Below, one piece after another: positions 45,696 to 55,592 of a stretch of 64,000 nucleotides of DNA (the stretch's first letter is position 1; every line of letters starts with the position of its first letter). The stretch covers positions 21,464-85,463 of the forward strand of contig PLAH01000161.1 in NCBI GenBank assembly GCA_003134045.1. The letters run 5' to 3'. The notes beneath the pieces are model-generated. The model saw only the letters and a program-made list of their open reading frames with translations, had not been told where the DNA came from and did no database searches. This DNA is from Gammaproteobacteria bacterium (GTDB lineage: Bacteria; Pseudomonadota; Gammaproteobacteria; Steroidobacterales; Steroidobacteraceae). The translations under genes were made by a program, and so were the position numbers.

Positions 45696-47164
45696 AGGCG
45701 CGCTGCCGCCCGGCTTCGACTCGGACGGCGGTCGCCGGCCTGGGCGCGCTCGCGCTGGCCGCCCTCGTGGGGATCGCCGGCTGCCGCGTGGGGCCGGACT
45801 ATCGGGCACCGCAACCACCCGCGGGGGCAGAGGCGCCGCTGGTGTCGCTCGATGAGGCCGCCGAAACGCCTGCGGCGCCGCCCGACGACTGGTGGCGGCT
45901 CTATCGAGATCCGCAGCTCGATCGGCTGCTCGCGGAAGCGTTCGCTGCCAACACCGACCTCGCCGCGGCCGACGCCAACCTGTCCGGAGCGCGCGCGATC
46001 TTGGCGGCGGCGCGAGCCGGACGCTATCCCGATACGGTGGTGACGGCCGGCGGTATTCGCGGTCGGGATGCCGTCACCGACGAGATCTTGGAACTCGGCG
46101 GACACCGGCCGGAAACCGTCTGGATCATCGATGACCTGTTCGAGGTGGCTTACGAAGTCGATTTGTTCGGCCGTGTCCGCCGCAACGTCGAAGCGTCGCG
46201 CGCCAGCACCGAGGCGGCGGCGGCCGCTCGCGACAGCCTGAAAGTCGTGGTCGCCGCCGAAACCGCCCGCGCCTATGCCCAGGTATGTACTCTGGGAGAA
46301 CAAGTGGCGGTTGCCCGGCACTCGCTGGCAGTGGTCAGTCGTGAAGCCGATATCACCGTGCAGCGACACGACGCCGGCGCCAACTCGCAGTTCGATGTCG
46401 TCAGAGCCCAGGGCCTGGTGGCACAAGTCCGCTCCGCCATCCCGCCTCTCGAAGGTCGGCGGCGAGCGGCGCTATTCCAGCTCACCGCCGTCCTCGGGCG
46501 CACGCCCGTGAACGCGCCCGTCGAGGTCGAGACCTGCGTGACCGCACCGCAGCTGAGCGCACTCATTCCCGTGGGCGACGGCGCCGGACTCCTCAAGCGT
46601 CGGCCGGATGTCAGGCAGGCCGAGCGCTCGCTGGCGGCGGCGACCGCACGCATCGGCGTGGCCACCGCCGATCTCTACCCCAAGATCAGCTTGACCGGCC
46701 TGTACGGCGGCATCGGTTTGCAGTTGTCCGATCTCGGCGCCGAACGGGGTTTGACCTGGGGCTTGCGCCCCAGCATCAGTTGGACCTTCCCCAATCAAGG
46801 ACTGCCCCGCGCAAGGGTGCGCCAGGCGAAAGCGGCGGCGGCGGCTTCGCTCGCGTCCTTCGACTCGGTGGTGCTCACGGCGCTCAAGGAGACGGAAGAG
46901 GCGCTGGCGATCTATCGTGCCGCCCTCGACAACCGCGAGGCCCTGAGCGATGCGCAAGACAAGGCCCACGCCGCGTTCGAGATGGCCCACGATCAATTTC
47001 TGGCGGGCTCGCTCAGCAATCTCGATCTGCTGACCACCGAACAATCGCTGGTCGCCGCCGACGCCGCCGTTGCCGCATCGGACGCGGGCCTCGTCCAGGA
47101 TCAGATCGCGGTGTTCAAGGCTCTCGGCGGCGGATGGCGCGGCCCCGGTCCCGACAATCGTTGA
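45692..47164 (+). CDS. NodT-type outer-membrane efflux lipoprotein
   Basis: Lipobox-like VGIAGCRVGPDYRAP; DDWWRLYRDPQLDRLLAEAFAANTDLAAADANL; RRPDVRQAERSLAAATARIGVATADLYPKISLTG. Confidence 0.93.
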   Translation: MKARCRPASTRTAVAGLGALALAALVGIAGCRVGPDYRAPQPPAGAEAPLVSLDEAAETPAAPPDDWWRLYRDPQLDRLLAEAFAANTDLAAADANLSGARAILAAARAGRYPDTVVTAGGIRGRDAVTDEILELGGHRPETVWIIDDLFEVAYEVDLFGRVRRNVEASRASTEAAAAARDSLKVVVAAETARAYAQVCTLGEQVAVARHSLAVVSREADITVQRHDAGANSQFDVVRAQGLVAQVRSAIPPLEGRRRAALFQLTAVLGRTPVNAPVEVETCVTAPQLSALIPVGDGAGLLKRRPDVRQAERSLAAATARIGVATADLYPKISLTGLYGGIGLQLSDLGAERGLTWGLRPSISWTFPNQGLPRARVRQAKAAAAASLASFDSVVLTALKETEEALAIYRAALDNREALSDAQDKAHAAFEMAHDQFLAGSLSNLDLLTTEQSLVAADAAVAASDAGLVQDQIAVFKALGGGWRGPGPDNR

Positions 47165-47200
47165 AGCACGCTGAACCACGCGCGGCGCACCGCGCACCGT

Positions 47201-48241
47201 TCAATTGCGCGGCGAATCGCCGGTGGCCTCGATCTCCACCAGCAGATCCTCGCGGCAGACGTCGGCCTGCAAATACACGATGGACGCGGTGGCAGGCAAC
47301 GTTGCGAAGAGCGCATCCTCGATGGCGCCCAAGTCCGAGGGCTGCCGGACATACACCTTGAATTTCAGTTCGTCGAGCGCGTAGCGGCCCGCGCCGACGA
47401 TTCGATTGGCCTCCCCCAGCAACGCCTCGATGTTGGCCAGCGTCTCGCGCGTCTGTGCGGTGACATCGCCGTGATGAAGGGTCTCGTGGCCGACGATGCT
47501 GGCGGTTCCCGACACGAATAGATTGGTGCCCGCGGATTCGCTCAACACGCAGGCCCGGGAAAATATCGGGCTGTGCTTGCCGAATTTCGGCGGATAGTGA
47601 TAGGCGCTGATCTGCCGGGGATTCTCGATCATCTGCGGCGGCTCGAGCGACGCCAGAAAATAAATCGAGATGGGACTGCCGGCGGGCGAGCCCAGAGCGC
47701 TCGCGGCCGGTACGCTTCCGACCGTGCTCCTGCCGGAGCTGCGGAAGGCGCTCTGCCGCGCCGAGTTGAAATGACGGTAGCGTTCGTCGCCGTCGGCTTC
47801 GCGATTGATCTCCGGCAGATAGTTCCATACCCGGAGCAAGTGACGGTGCCGCGTCTCCTTCAGCACCGCAAAGATATCCTGATACGCCGCCATGGTCGCG
47901 CTCAGCAACGCGGCCGACGCATTGCCGTCGAATCCCTGTTCCTCGATGGTGACCGAGCCGAACAGGAGTTCATCGCAATATCGATAGTGAACGCGCCCCC
48001 GCTCGAGCAAGCCGGTGGACAGCTCGATGTCCTGACCGCCCGCCACCCGCCAGACCTCGCACAGGTCCTCCGCGCCGCCGAGCCACGGGGTCATGCTGGC
48101 CGTCACCGGAACCTGGGAGAGATCGATTCGGGGCGCCCTCTCGAACCCTACGACGCCCAAGACGCTGTCCCACCACGAAGCGGATTGCCCGGACAGGTCC
48201 CCCGAGGATACATAGTCGAGCTGTAGCGTTGCGGCATCCAT
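47201..48241 (-). CDS. Chorismatase/XanB2-like (FkbO/Hyg5 family) protein
   Basis: HLLRVWNYLPEINREADGDERYRHFNSARQSAF and YHYPPKFGKHSPIFSRACVL. Confidence 0.78.
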   Translation of the reverse strand: MDAATLQLDYVSSGDLSGQSASWWDSVLGVVGFERAPRIDLSQVPVTASMTPWLGGAEDLCEVWRVAGGQDIELSTGLLERGRVHYRYCDELLFGSVTIEEQGFDGNASAALLSATMAAYQDIFAVLKETRHRHLLRVWNYLPEINREADGDERYRHFNSARQSAFRSSGRSTVGSVPAASALGSPAGSPISIYFLASLEPPQMIENPRQISAYHYPPKFGKHSPIFSRACVLSESAGTNLFVSGTASIVGHETLHHGDVTAQTRETLANIEALLGEANRIVGAGRYALDELKFKVYVRQPSDLGAIEDALFATLPATASIVYLQADVCREDLLVEIEATGDSPRN

Positions 48242-48285
48242 CGACGCTGAGTCTATCCTGACACCATGCCCTGTGGGTATGGGAA

Positions 48286-49524
48286 TCAGAAGGCAATATA
48301 GGGGCCGGTATTCACCGCGGTGGTGTGATTCTCGATGGCGGTCGCAACGCGGCGGCCGTAATAAAAGGGCAGGCCCCAGTCGAATGTATCGGCGGAATTC
48401 GAATAAGTTCCTCCCAGGGCCGGCAGCACCGTGTAGGTCGGATTGCCCGAGGCCACGTTTTCCGCGTTTTCCACGCTGAAGGCTTCCGTGACGCTGACGG
48501 CGTTCAACCCCGTCAGGGTGGCGCTGAAGTTCTGCGTGCTGCTCGGACAATAGAAGCCGGAAAAACTCGACTCGGTGCACGTCGGAAGGGCGCTGTCGCT
48601 GAAGAAAATGCCGTTGGTACCCGAATCGATGAAACTCGCGTTGAAAGTCTGGCCGTTGAACACGATGGTGAAGTTCCCGTTCCCATCCACGGTCAGGACG
48701 GACTGGGTGCCCGATGCATTGTTGGTCCGGGTATCGATGCCGAAGATCAGCGAGCCGGTCATTGTCGCCTCGCCCGGCGCCGCGACCGAGGGCAAATCGA
48801 TGATGGTCCCGTTGTTGTCGGTCGCAAACAGCGGCACCGGATTGGCGACCTGGTCCGCGATCGGCACCGTCGTGCCAAGGCAGTCTCCCGTCTGCGGGCA
48901 CGAGTAATAGAATCCGTTCGCCGCATTGCTGTCGCACCCCGCACAATCCTGCTCGAACACCCCAATGCCCAGGATGCCGTTGGCACCGAAGGTCGCGACC
49001 GTGTCCTCGGCGTTTGGATTGGGGCTGGAACAGTCGTTGGGGACCGTGACGAAATTCGTATCCCCGATCACTTGAATCGGCACCGAGGCCGCGGTCTCGC
49101 CCGACACCTGCACGTCGGCCAAGGCCACCGGCCCCCAGCTATAACCGTCGACGAACTGGGTGCATTCCACCAATGCACTGCCATCCGAGGCCTTGGTCAA
49201 GGGCAGGCTCAGCGCCAGCACCGGAGCCAGCACCCGCAGCCCGTACGAGCCGGTGTCCACTTGAATGTGGTCGATGGTCTGGCATTGGGTGGTGCTGCCC
49301 GGCACACAGAGGGTCACGCTGGTGAACAGCGTATTGATGCTGGGGCTGGACGCGGTGGGGCCGCCGTCGACGATGACGGACGCCACGTTGGGCGCCGCCG
49401 TGGCTGGGGAAGTGGACCCGGACGCGGCACCGGAAGAAGAACCATCTCCGCCACCGCATGAAATCAAGGTGAGCATCCAAGCCGCCGCCACAGCGCCGCG
49501 CAGCGATCGCATGACCTTACCCAT
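48286..49524 (-). CDS. DUF3443-family lipoprotein
   Basis: MLTLISCGGGDGSS lipobox; VDGGP..SSPSINTLFTSVTLCVPGSTTQCQTIDHIQVDTGSYGLRVLAPVL. Confidence 0.85.
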   Translation of the reverse strand: MGKVMRSLRGAVAAAWMLTLISCGGGDGSSSGAASGSTSPATAAPNVASVIVDGGPTASSPSINTLFTSVTLCVPGSTTQCQTIDHIQVDTGSYGLRVLAPVLALSLPLTKASDGSALVECTQFVDGYSWGPVALADVQVSGETAASVPIQVIGDTNFVTVPNDCSSPNPNAEDTVATFGANGILGIGVFEQDCAGCDSNAANGFYYSCPQTGDCLGTTVPIADQVANPVPLFATDNNGTIIDLPSVAAPGEATMTGSLIFGIDTRTNNASGTQSVLTVDGNGNFTIVFNGQTFNASFIDSGTNGIFFSDSALPTCTESSFSGFYCPSSTQNFSATLTGLNAVSVTEAFSVENAENVASGNPTYTVLPALGGTYSNSADTFDWGLPFYYGRRVATAIENHTTAVNTGPYIAF

Positions 49525-49997
49525 CAGCGTATGTCGTCCAGGTTCGTGCCGGCCGGCAGCGAATTGCGCAAGTAAGCGCGGCCGCTGAACGCGCGCATGT
49601 GCCCGTTCGACTGCACGACCAGATCGTCTCGTTCGATCTGCAGATGCCGGTGCCAGGCGTGCGTCGACTTCGCAGCGTCGACATACATGCCGAAGTACTG
49701 GCCCAGCGCCTGCCGCAAGTTGGGCATCGCCGGGCCGCTCCAGGCCACCGCGAAAACGCTGCCCCCGGCCACCGAGAATTCGCGCAAGATCGTGCCCGAC
49801 GGCAATTGAATGGCGTGCACTCGATAAACCCCCCGCTCCGTCGATTTGATCGATCCGCCGAGCTCGAGTGCGTCGGCGGTGACCTGGCCCTCCGGCTCGC
49901 CCAGCGCGGCCTGCGCCAAGCACGGCTGCAGCGTGGCTCCCGCCACGGCTGCACACAGCACGATTCGTTTCAGGTCAAGCGTCGGCCGGGTCGGCAT
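49524..49997 (-). CDS. DUF2844-family exported protein
   Basis: YRVHAIQLPSGTILREFSVAGGSVFAVAWSGPAMPNLRQALG; directly upstream of the DUF3443 gene. Confidence 0.82.
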   Translation of the reverse strand: MPTRPTLDLKRIVLCAAVAGATLQPCLAQAALGEPEGQVTADALELGGSIKSTERGVYRVHAIQLPSGTILREFSVAGGSVFAVAWSGPAMPNLRQALGQYFGMYVDAAKSTHAWHRHLQIERDDLVVQSNGHMRAFSGRAYLRNSLPAGTNLDDIR

Positions 49998-50204
49998 AGT
50001 GTTCCCTTCAGGCATGTCGATCAGCAGTTGGAACGCTCCGGCGGCGAATCGTTCAGCGAAATCTCGCCGTAATTCATTGTTCTCGAGCACAATTCTACGA
50101 GGCGAGGCATAGAATCACGCCTCAATTTCTCGTCCACGGAATGATTTCCCGCGGCCGAGGTCTCACTCCCCGGAGGTATCGCGGAGCGCTGGAGGGCAAT
50201 TTTC

Positions 50205-51527
50205 TTGAAAACGGCGACATGGATCGGAATATTGGCGGTTTGCGTGGGCGTTTCAGCCTGCCCATTCGAGGCGAAGTACACCGTCGGCGGAACCGTGACG
50301 GGCTTGCGCGGCGCCGGCCTCGTCCTGCAGAACAGCTCCGGCAGGTATCTGAGCGTCACCGCGAACGGCGCCTTTACGTTTCCGACGGGGGTCGCGAACG
50401 CCAATACCTACTCCGTCACCGTGAGGACGCAGCCGACGAATCCGACGCAGACCTGCAGCGTGGTCAACGGCACGGGGACCATCGACAAGGCCGCCGTCAC
50501 CAATGTCCTCGTGCACTGCACCCAGGCCGGCCGCTTCGCGTACGTTGTCAGTCAGAGCTCCAATAGCATATCGGGGTTTTCGATCGACGCCACGACCGGC
50601 GCTCTCACACCCATTGCAGGATCCCCGTTCGCCTCGGTCGGCACCACCCCGGTCGCGGCCATGGTCGATCCCGACGGCGCGTTCCTCTACGTGACCAACA
50701 ACGGATCCGCCGAGGTCACGGTGTATGCCATCGATGACACCACCGGCATACTCACGCCCGCCGCGGAGGCCATTGCCACCGGCAATGCGCCGATCGCGGC
50801 CGCCATCGATCCCACCGATCGCTACCTGTACGTAGCCAATTCCGCGGACAACACCGTGTCAGCCTTCGCGATCGAGAGCGGCACCGGCTTCGCCACACTC
50901 ATAGCCGGCTCGCCCTACCTGGTCGGGCGCGATCCCGTTTCCCTGACCATCGACCCGAACGGCAATTTTCTCTACGTCACCAATTTTGTCGACGGCAGCG
51001 TGTCCGTATTGGCCATCGACTCGGCGAGCGGCGAGCTGACCGCGGTATCCGGCTCGCCCTTCAGCGCCGGTGCCGGCGCGGTGTCCATTGCCGTCAACCC
51101 GGCAGACTCGCTGGCCTACGTGGCCAATCAGACCGGGTCATCCATCTCTGAGTTTACCGTCGATTCGTCCACCGGGGCTTTGACCGCGGTCGCCGGCTCG
51201 CCCGTGTCGACCGGATCCAGCCCGCAGGCGCTTGCGGTGGCGCCGGCGGGGGGATTCCTCTACGCAACCAACGTCACCAGCCAGAACGACATCTCGACCT
51301 ACAGCATCGCGGCCGGCGGCGCTCTCACCTTGAGTTCCACGGTGGGCTCCGGGACGGAGCCGCTGTCGATCGTGGCCGACCCTCTCGGTCAGTTCGTCTA
51401 TGCCGCGAACAACGGCTCCGGGAATGTCTCGGTGTTCAGCGTCGATGCAAGCACGGGGACGCTCACCCGGGTGGCGGGCTCGCCCTTCGCCGCCGGTGCC
51501 GGCGCGCGGTGGATCGCGATCGACTGA
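50205..51527 (+). CDS. YVTN/lactonase-type beta-propeller protein
   Basis: Repeated FxYVxNxxxxxVSxFxIDxxTGxLTxVxGSPF units. Confidence 0.88.
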   Translation: MKTATWIGILAVCVGVSACPFEAKYTVGGTVTGLRGAGLVLQNSSGRYLSVTANGAFTFPTGVANANTYSVTVRTQPTNPTQTCSVVNGTGTIDKAAVTNVLVHCTQAGRFAYVVSQSSNSISGFSIDATTGALTPIAGSPFASVGTTPVAAMVDPDGAFLYVTNNGSAEVTVYAIDDTTGILTPAAEAIATGNAPIAAAIDPTDRYLYVANSADNTVSAFAIESGTGFATLIAGSPYLVGRDPVSLTIDPNGNFLYVTNFVDGSVSVLAIDSASGELTAVSGSPFSAGAGAVSIAVNPADSLAYVANQTGSSISEFTVDSSTGALTAVAGSPVSTGSSPQALAVAPAGGFLYATNVTSQNDISTYSIAAGGALTLSSTVGSGTEPLSIVADPLGQFVYAANNGSGNVSVFSVDASTGTLTRVAGSPFAAGAGARWIAID

Positions 51528-51660
51528 TGCCGATCTGAGAAAAGAAATCCCCTGTTTGAGCGCAAGTCGCGAGAAGCGGCACAGAACGATCGTAGCCTAA
51601 GGTTATAGTAGTGGGCTTGAGGTGCGCGCGCATCGAAACCCGTACGAGGATTCCGTTTAG

Positions 51661-52212
51661 ATGAGTATCAGCAAAGTCACGGCCGGCAAGAACGTACCGC
51701 AAGAATTCAACGTGATCATCGAAATTCCGATGAACGCGGATCCCGTCAAGTACGAGGTAGACAAGGAATCCGGCGCGTTATTCGTCGACCGCTTCATGAT
51801 GACGGCCATGCACTATCCCGCCAATTACGGCTATGTTCCGCAGACCGTCGGCGACGACAACGACCCCGTGGACGTCCTGGTGCACACGCCGTTCCCGCTC
51901 ATGCCGGGCGTGGTGGTGCGATGCCGCCCGTTGGGACTACTGCAGATGGACGATGAGGCAGGCGGCGATGCGAAGCTGCTCGCGGTTCCCACCGACGACA
52001 TCTGCCCGCTGTTCGTGCATTGGAAGTCCATCGAGGACGTCCCCGAGATCCGCCTGAAGCAGATCCAGCATTTCTTCGAGCATTACAAGGATCTCGAGGC
52101 CGGCAAATGGGTCAAGGTCATCGGCTGGGTGGGCCTCGACGCGGCGCACACCGAAATCGTGGAAGGCATGCAGCGGTTCAAGGCCTTGAAGATGCGACGC
52201 GCCACAGATTGA
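51661..52212 (+). CDS. ppa: Inorganic pyrophosphatase
   Basis: [59 protein letters not shown]. Confidence 0.96.
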   Translation: MSISKVTAGKNVPQEFNVIIEIPMNADPVKYEVDKESGALFVDRFMMTAMHYPANYGYVPQTVGDDNDPVDVLVHTPFPLMPGVVVRCRPLGLLQMDDEAGGDAKLLAVPTDDICPLFVHWKSIEDVPEIRLKQIQHFFEHYKDLEAGKWVKVIGWVGLDAAHTEIVEGMQRFKALKMRRATD

Positions 52213-52298
52213 AGTTCTGCGGCGGGTCGCACCGCCAACCCGTCAACCTCGTTTCGCGCGCTGGGCATCCAGGGCCGCGAGCCGGACGACGGCCCCGC

Positions 52299-53810
52299 TT
52301 ACAGCAATTCCTCCGGCGCAAACGGCGCCAGGATCTTCAGCGAGAAGCGCTGCAGCCGGGTGGTCTCCGGGTCCGTATGCCACTGCTGCTCGGCACCCAG
52401 CTCACCGCTCGACCACACGATCCGGCCGTTGCGATCCAGCTGCAATCGATAACTGCCGTCCGCGCTGATGTCGTCGAGCAAGCTGGTGACTTGGCGCGCG
52501 ATCTCGGTGCTGCGCATCACGAGGCCCATCTCGCTGTTGGTGCGGGCCGAGCGCGCGTCCATGTTCATGGACCCGATGAACACGGTTTTCTGATCGATCA
52601 CCAAGGCCTTGGCGTGCAGACTGGCGTTCGAACTGCGGAAGGGATGGAAGCGCGGCCGTTTCTGTCCGAGCTTGGGGCGCACCTCGCTCAGCTCGACGCC
52701 CAATTTCAGCAGCGCGACGCGATAACGCGAATAGCCGTTGTGAACCAGGGGGGAATCGGTGGACGCCAGCGAATTCGTGAGAATGCGAATGTGCACTCCC
52801 CGCCCCACGAGGTCGCGCATCAACGCCACGCCTTCGTCGCCCGGCACGAAATACGGCGAGATCACGATGACCTCCTGCTGCGCCGATCGCATGAGGGCGG
52901 CGATATTATTGGCGATCGTGACTTCCACGTTGGGAGCAACGTCGCTCGCAATTTTGGCCGGCCCATCCGCCAGCACCGTGGCCGGCACCCAGGTCAGCTG
53001 CAGATCGCCGGCGTCGAGTTCGTGCGCCAGCCAGCTCGCGTCGCCGGCGGCCGCGTTCTCCTCGAGCGCCGTGGACACGCCCTCGGCCTGCACCGGAGAG
53101 GCCACCGAGGCGATCGGATAGGCGTACTTGCTGTTCCAGAATTCGTCGAACGTCGCCGACAGCTGCGGCACGATCGTCCCGGCGGCCACCACGTCGAGAT
53201 CGATGAAGTTGGCGTGCGGGTCGCGCGTGAAGTACTGATCGCCGATATTGCGGCCGCCGGTGATGGCGATCGCATTGTCGGCGACGAACAATTTATTGTG
53301 CATGCGATGATTGATGCGCGGGATGTCGGACGCCGACGCGAGGAAGCGGGTCCACGTGGCGAAGCGGCCGCCGGGAAACGGATTGAACACCCTGACCTCG
53401 ATATTGGCGTGTTCGCCCAAGTGCATGAAGCGCCGGTCCTCCCCCGCCGTGTTGAGATCGTCGACCAGCACCCGCACCCGCACGCCGCGCTCCGCCGCCA
53501 AGCGCAGGTGATGCAAGAGAAGACGCGACGAATCGTCCTGATGAATCAGGTAGTACTGGATATCGAGCGTACGTTGCGCGCGGTCCGCCAACGCGATCAA
53601 GCTGGCCAGCGCCTCGTCGCCCGAACTCAGCAGCCGGATGCCGGACAGATTGCGGCCGCCATCGTTGCGCTCCACGATCTGCCCGAGCACCGTGGTGTCG
53701 GGACGCAGCAGCGAGACGCTGGAATGCTTGTCGACGTGCTTGGGCAGACCCACGCAGCCGGCGAGTATGAAGGCGACACTCGCCACGGCTCCGATCCAGG
53801 ATTTGCGCAT
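52299..53810 (-). CDS. Phospholipase D-family (cardiolipin synthase-like) protein
   Basis: Two HKD motifs: HNKLFVADNAIAITGGRNIGD and HAKALVIDQKTVFIGSMNMDARS. Confidence 0.92.
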   Translation of the reverse strand: MRKSWIGAVASVAFILAGCVGLPKHVDKHSSVSLLRPDTTVLGQIVERNDGGRNLSGIRLLSSGDEALASLIALADRAQRTLDIQYYLIHQDDSSRLLLHHLRLAAERGVRVRVLVDDLNTAGEDRRFMHLGEHANIEVRVFNPFPGGRFATWTRFLASASDIPRINHRMHNKLFVADNAIAITGGRNIGDQYFTRDPHANFIDLDVVAAGTIVPQLSATFDEFWNSKYAYPIASVASPVQAEGVSTALEENAAAGDASWLAHELDAGDLQLTWVPATVLADGPAKIASDVAPNVEVTIANNIAALMRSAQQEVIVISPYFVPGDEGVALMRDLVGRGVHIRILTNSLASTDSPLVHNGYSRYRVALLKLGVELSEVRPKLGQKRPRFHPFRSSNASLHAKALVIDQKTVFIGSMNMDARSARTNSEMGLVMRSTEIARQVTSLLDDISADGSYRLQLDRNGRIVWSSGELGAEQQWHTDPETTRLQRFSLKILAPFAPEELL

Positions 53811-53841
53811 CGTTTCATCATATCAGGCACACTTTGCAGCC

Positions 53842-54546
53842 ATGTATGCACAACGTCGCATTCGCAGCTTCGTACTGCGCGCCGGCCGGGTCACGGTGGC
53901 ACAGGAACGGGCGCTCGCCGAGCTCTGGCCAACCTATGGACTCGATTTCGCCGGCGGCCCGATCGACCTGGACGTGGCGTTCGCCCGCGGTACCCCGGGT
54001 CCCGCCGCGCGCTGCCTCGAGATCGGATTCGGCAGCGGCGAGGTCATCGGCGCTTTGGCGCAGAACAACCGCGATGTCGACTACCTCGGCATCGAGGTGC
54101 ACCGCGCCGGGGTCGGCCGGCTGCTGCTGCAGGCAAGCCAAGCCAAGCTCGCCAATCTGCGTGTCGTGTGCCATGACGCGGTGGAGGTTCTGCGCGATGC
54201 CATACCCGACGAATGCTTCGATGAAATTCTCGTGTTCTTCCCGGATCCCTGGCACAAAAAGCGCCATCACAAGCGCCGCTTGATCGAGCCCAAGTTCGTC
54301 GAATTGCTGGCGAAGAAAATGCGCCGCGGCGGCGTGCTGCGCCTCGGGACCGACTGGCAGGACTATGCCGAGCACATGCTGGCGGTATGCAACGCCGAAC
54401 CGCAGCTCGAATCCTTGAGCCCGGACGGTACCTATGTCGCGCGCCCGGACTTCCGCCCGCCCACGCGATTCGAACGGCGCGGCGAGCGCCTGGGACATGG
54501 CGTGTGGGATCTCGCCTATGCGAAGCGCGCGCCCAGCGCCTCTTGA
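53842..54546 (+). CDS. trmB: tRNA (guanine-N7-)-methyltransferase
   Basis: CLEIGFGSGEVIGALAQNNRDVDYLGIEVHRAGVGRLL...DEILVFFPDPWHKKRHHKRRLI. Confidence 0.95.
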   Translation: MYAQRRIRSFVLRAGRVTVAQERALAELWPTYGLDFAGGPIDLDVAFARGTPGPAARCLEIGFGSGEVIGALAQNNRDVDYLGIEVHRAGVGRLLLQASQAKLANLRVVCHDAVEVLRDAIPDECFDEILVFFPDPWHKKRHHKRRLIEPKFVELLAKKMRRGGVLRLGTDWQDYAEHMLAVCNAEPQLESLSPDGTYVARPDFRPPTRFERRGERLGHGVWDLAYAKRAPSAS

Positions 54547-54556
54547 ACCGCGGGCG

Positions 54557-55186
54557 TCAGCTCAAGAAGCTGCCGCGAATGCCATCGACGATGAATTGCA
54601 CGGCGAGCGCCGCCAAGACCACACCTGACAAACGGCTCATCACGTTGGCGCCGGTCACCCCCAACACCTTCATCAACCGTGGTGCCGCCAGCATCAGACC
54701 CCAGCATATGACCAGCACCAGCGTGACCACCCCCAGAAAACCGGCGAACAATACCGGCTTCCCCCAGATCTCCCCCGAGGTCAATAAAATGGTCGCCAGC
54801 GCGCCGGGGCCGGCAATGAAGGGGAACGCCAGCGGGAACACCGAAATGTCCTCGCGCTTCAACGCTTCTTCGCGTTCGGGGGAGGTCGAGCGCGTTCCCG
54901 ACGTTCGCGCGAACACCATTTCGAGCGCGATCAAGAACAGCAACGTTCCGCCCGCGATCCGGAACGAGCTCAATTCGATTCCCATGGCGTCGAGAAACTT
55001 GGCGCCCGCCAGCGCGAACAAGACGCAGATGCCGAGTGCAATCGCGGTCGACTTGCCGGCCATGTTTTTCTGATAGCTGGGGGTCGAGCCTTCGGTCAGT
55101 CCGGCGAACAGCGGAATCAGGGAAATGGGCTCCACGACGACGAAAAAAACCACGAAAAATTTGAAGAGTTGTTCGGCCATGACCAT
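54557..55186 (-). CDS. MarC-family membrane protein
   Basis: FFVVFFVVVEPISLIPLFAGLTEG...FPLAFPFIAGPGALATILL. Confidence 0.92.
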   Translation of the reverse strand: MVMAEQLFKFFVVFFVVVEPISLIPLFAGLTEGSTPSYQKNMAGKSTAIALGICVLFALAGAKFLDAMGIELSSFRIAGGTLLFLIALEMVFARTSGTRSTSPEREEALKREDISVFPLAFPFIAGPGALATILLTSGEIWGKPVLFAGFLGVVTLVLVICWGLMLAAPRLMKVLGVTGANVMSRLSGVVLAALAVQFIVDGIRGSFLS

Positions 55187-55268
55187 GCTGCTACGCGCAA
55201 AATTTATTCGTTGCACGGAGGATTCATTGAGAGTTGAATGGGGTCGAGCATAACAGACGGAGGCGGCG

Positions 55269-55571
55269 ATGCATGCGATGAAGCCGAACGTAGGTCAGTG
55301 GTATCGCGGCGTCACCAACGAGCTGTTTGAGGTAGTCGCGCTCGATGAGAAAGATGAGACCATCGAAATCCAGTACTTCGACGGCACCGTCGCCGAAATG
55401 GACTTCGATTCCTGGAACGATCAGCTTCTCGACCGGATGCTCGATGCCGCGGACGCACCCGAGGACTGGTCCGGCGCGGTGGACGTCGAAATCGAAGATT
55501 TGAATCGCGAATTCGAGGACACGAGCCGCATCCTCTGGTCGATCCCCGAAGAACGCTCGATGCGCCGCTGA
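55269..55571 (+). CDS. Small conserved acidic protein
   Basis: MKPNVGQWYRGVTNELFEVVALDEKDETIEIQYFDGTVAEMDFDSWNDQLL. Confidence 0.75.
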   Translation: MHAMKPNVGQWYRGVTNELFEVVALDEKDETIEIQYFDGTVAEMDFDSWNDQLLDRMLDAADAPEDWSGAVDVEIEDLNREFEDTSRILWSIPEERSMRR

Positions 55572-55592
55572 GGGGCCCCTCGCCCCGGACTT

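Noticed and set aside
44321-47164. 947-aa plus-strand ORF overlapping emrB and the OMF gene
   Set aside because: Its upstream part is Arg/Pro/Ala-rich alternative-frame translation of the MFS gene; only the in-frame part from 45692 is a real OMF protein.
49139-49480. Arg/His-rich minus-strand ORF within DUF3443
   Set aside because: Alternative frame of a clear coding gene.
50534-51520. Internal DNA repeats as tandem-repeat element
   Set aside because: The periodicity is explained by beta-propeller blades in the YVTN-like coding sequence.
52020-54176. 718-aa plus-strand ORF opposite the phospholipase D gene
   Set aside because: Antisense to a clear HKD-motif protein; low-complexity R/H/G-rich composition typical of GC-rich shadow ORFs.
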